A stretch of DNA of 13,345 bases, taken from the NCBI GenBank assembly GCA_036272815.1, contig DATAYA010000370.1, forward strand, positions 1 to 13,345, read 5' to 3'. The position numbers and the translations under genes are program-made. Positions 12,703-13,345 of the stretch are shown in pieces. Each line of letters begins with the position of its first letter. Within the stretch, counting starts at the first letter, position 1. The notes under the pieces were generated by a model, which was not told the origin of the DNA, searched no databases, and saw nothing but the letters and a program-made list of their open reading frames with translations. The DNA comes from DATAYA01 sp036272815 (GTDB lineage: Bacteria > Pseudomonadota > Alphaproteobacteria > Acetobacterales > Acetobacteraceae).

Positions 12703-13345
12703 TCAGCGCGGGCGGACGATCAGCGCATCCACCGCGACCGCGCCATCGGCGCCACAGATCAGCGGGTTGGCATCGAGTTCCCCGATCATGTCGGCCTGAT
12801 CGGCGAGCAGTTCGGAGATGCGCGCGATCGCGTCGGCGGCGGCGTCGAGATCGGCGCCCGGTGCGCCGCGGAAACCGGCGAGCACCGCCGCGCCGCGCAG
12901 ACCTCGCAAGCCCTCGGCGATTCGCGCAGGGGTCGCCGGCGCGGGCAGCAGGATCGTGTCGCGCAGCAACTCGGCCAGCACGCCGCCGAGACCGAACAGC
13001 AGCAGCGGCCCGAATTGCGGATCGACGCGGCCACCGACCAGCAGTTCGACACCCGGGGGCGCCATGCGCTGCACCAGCACCCCGGCAATGCGCGGCGGCG
13101 GCTGCACCGCGCCGGCGCGGGCCATGATCTCGGCGTATGCCGCGCGCACCTCGTCGGCGGCGCGCAGCCCGATCCGCACGACGCCCGCCTCGGTCTTGTG
13201 CGGCAGGTCGATGCTCGCGACCTTGAGTGCCACCGGATAGCCGAGCGAGGCGGCGGCTCCGACCGCCTCCTCTACCGCGCCGGTCAGGCGCTCGGCGATC
13301 GTCGGGACGCCGTAGAGTGCCAGGATCGCCTTCGCGGCGCCCTCG
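12703..13345 (-). CDS. ADP-forming acetate/acyl-CoA ligase, C-terminal ATP-grasp part (partial)
   Basis: The C-terminal 213 residues of an ADP-forming acyl-CoA synthetase; the start lies beyond the right edge. These enzymes interconvert acyl-CoA, ADP and phosphate with the free acid, CoA and ATP. The visible part begins EGAAKAILALYGVPTIAERL, the usual entry to the ATP-grasp domain. It continues GYPVALKVASIDLPHKTEAG, with the conserved Lys and HKT region, and RVDPQFGPLLLFGLGG, and ends GELDANPLICGADGAVAVDA. Full-length members are near 700 residues, so roughly two thirds (the CoA-binding and succinyl-CoA-ligase-like domains) are missing from view. The protein ends with the ATP-grasp domain, so it lacks the C-terminal GNAT acetyltransferase domain found in Pat proteins. 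It precedes the fadL-type gene by 123 bp that hold a candidate promoter and operator, so the two are probably separate transcripts although metabolically related. Confidence 0.9.
   Translation of the reverse strand, partial: EGAAKAILALYGVPTIAERLTGAVEEAVGAAASLGYPVALKVASIDLPHKTEAGVVRIGLRAADEVRAAYAEIMARAGAVQPPPRIAGVLVQRMAPPGVELLVGGRVDPQFGPLLLFGLGGVLAELLRDTILLPAPATPARIAEGLRGLRGAAVLAGFRGAPGADLDAAADAIARISELLADQADMIGELDANPLICGADGAVAVDALIVRPR

Noticed and set aside
1..13345. CRISPR arrays, insertion sequences, toxin-antitoxin or defence genes
   Set aside because: No spaced repeats, transposase motifs, terminal inverted repeats or defence domains were seen; the only mobile trace is the integrase remnant.

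Overview
The window is GC-rich, densely packed bacterial chromosome, and every intact protein gene lies on the minus strand. The gene families, short spacers and start/stop overlaps fit an alphaproteobacterium, perhaps Rhodospirillales or Acetobacteraceae. That placement comes from general impression, not from a marker gene.

Left end (1-454): the C-terminal end of a tyrosine recombinase runs in from outside on the plus strand. It is frameshifted inside its active-site box. About 110 bp further on is an intact tRNA-Ser(GCU) gene whose 3' end faces the remnant, as expected for an old integrative element inserted at a tRNA gene.

Middle-left (543-3782): four minus-strand genes of general function. 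In transcription order they are a class II asparagine synthetase, a 57-residue single-pass membrane protein overlapping it by an ATGA junction, a LysE/RhtB-type exporter, and a Nudix hydrolase that starts just upstream of, or overlaps, the exporter's end.

Middle-right (3828-12579): the main content is a fatty-acid (or other acyl-CoA) uptake and beta-oxidation cluster. In transcription order it contains a FadL/OmpP1-type outer-membrane channel, an acyl-CoA ligase (FadD type), a MerR-family regulator, a thiolase, a fused 3-hydroxyacyl-CoA dehydrogenase/enoyl-CoA hydratase, and an acyl-CoA dehydrogenase. Together these could import an acid, activate it with CoA and run all four beta-oxidation steps. 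There appear to be two transcription units, fadL-fadD and merR-thiolase-dehydrogenase/hydratase-acyl-CoA dehydrogenase. Each starts downstream of a near-identical 14-bp palindrome (12 of 14 positions shared), which is the best candidate for the MerR regulator's operator.

Right end (12703-13345): the C-terminal ATP-grasp part of an ADP-forming acyl-CoA synthetase, cut by the window edge.

I did not find an undescribed defence, mobile or biosynthetic system. The most useful leads are the predicted shared operator, the frameshifted integrase at tRNA-Ser, the small membrane protein coupled to the asparagine synthetase, and a 12-bp tandem repeat directly against the fadD stop codon. No stretch over 300 bases lacks a gene or gene remnant.
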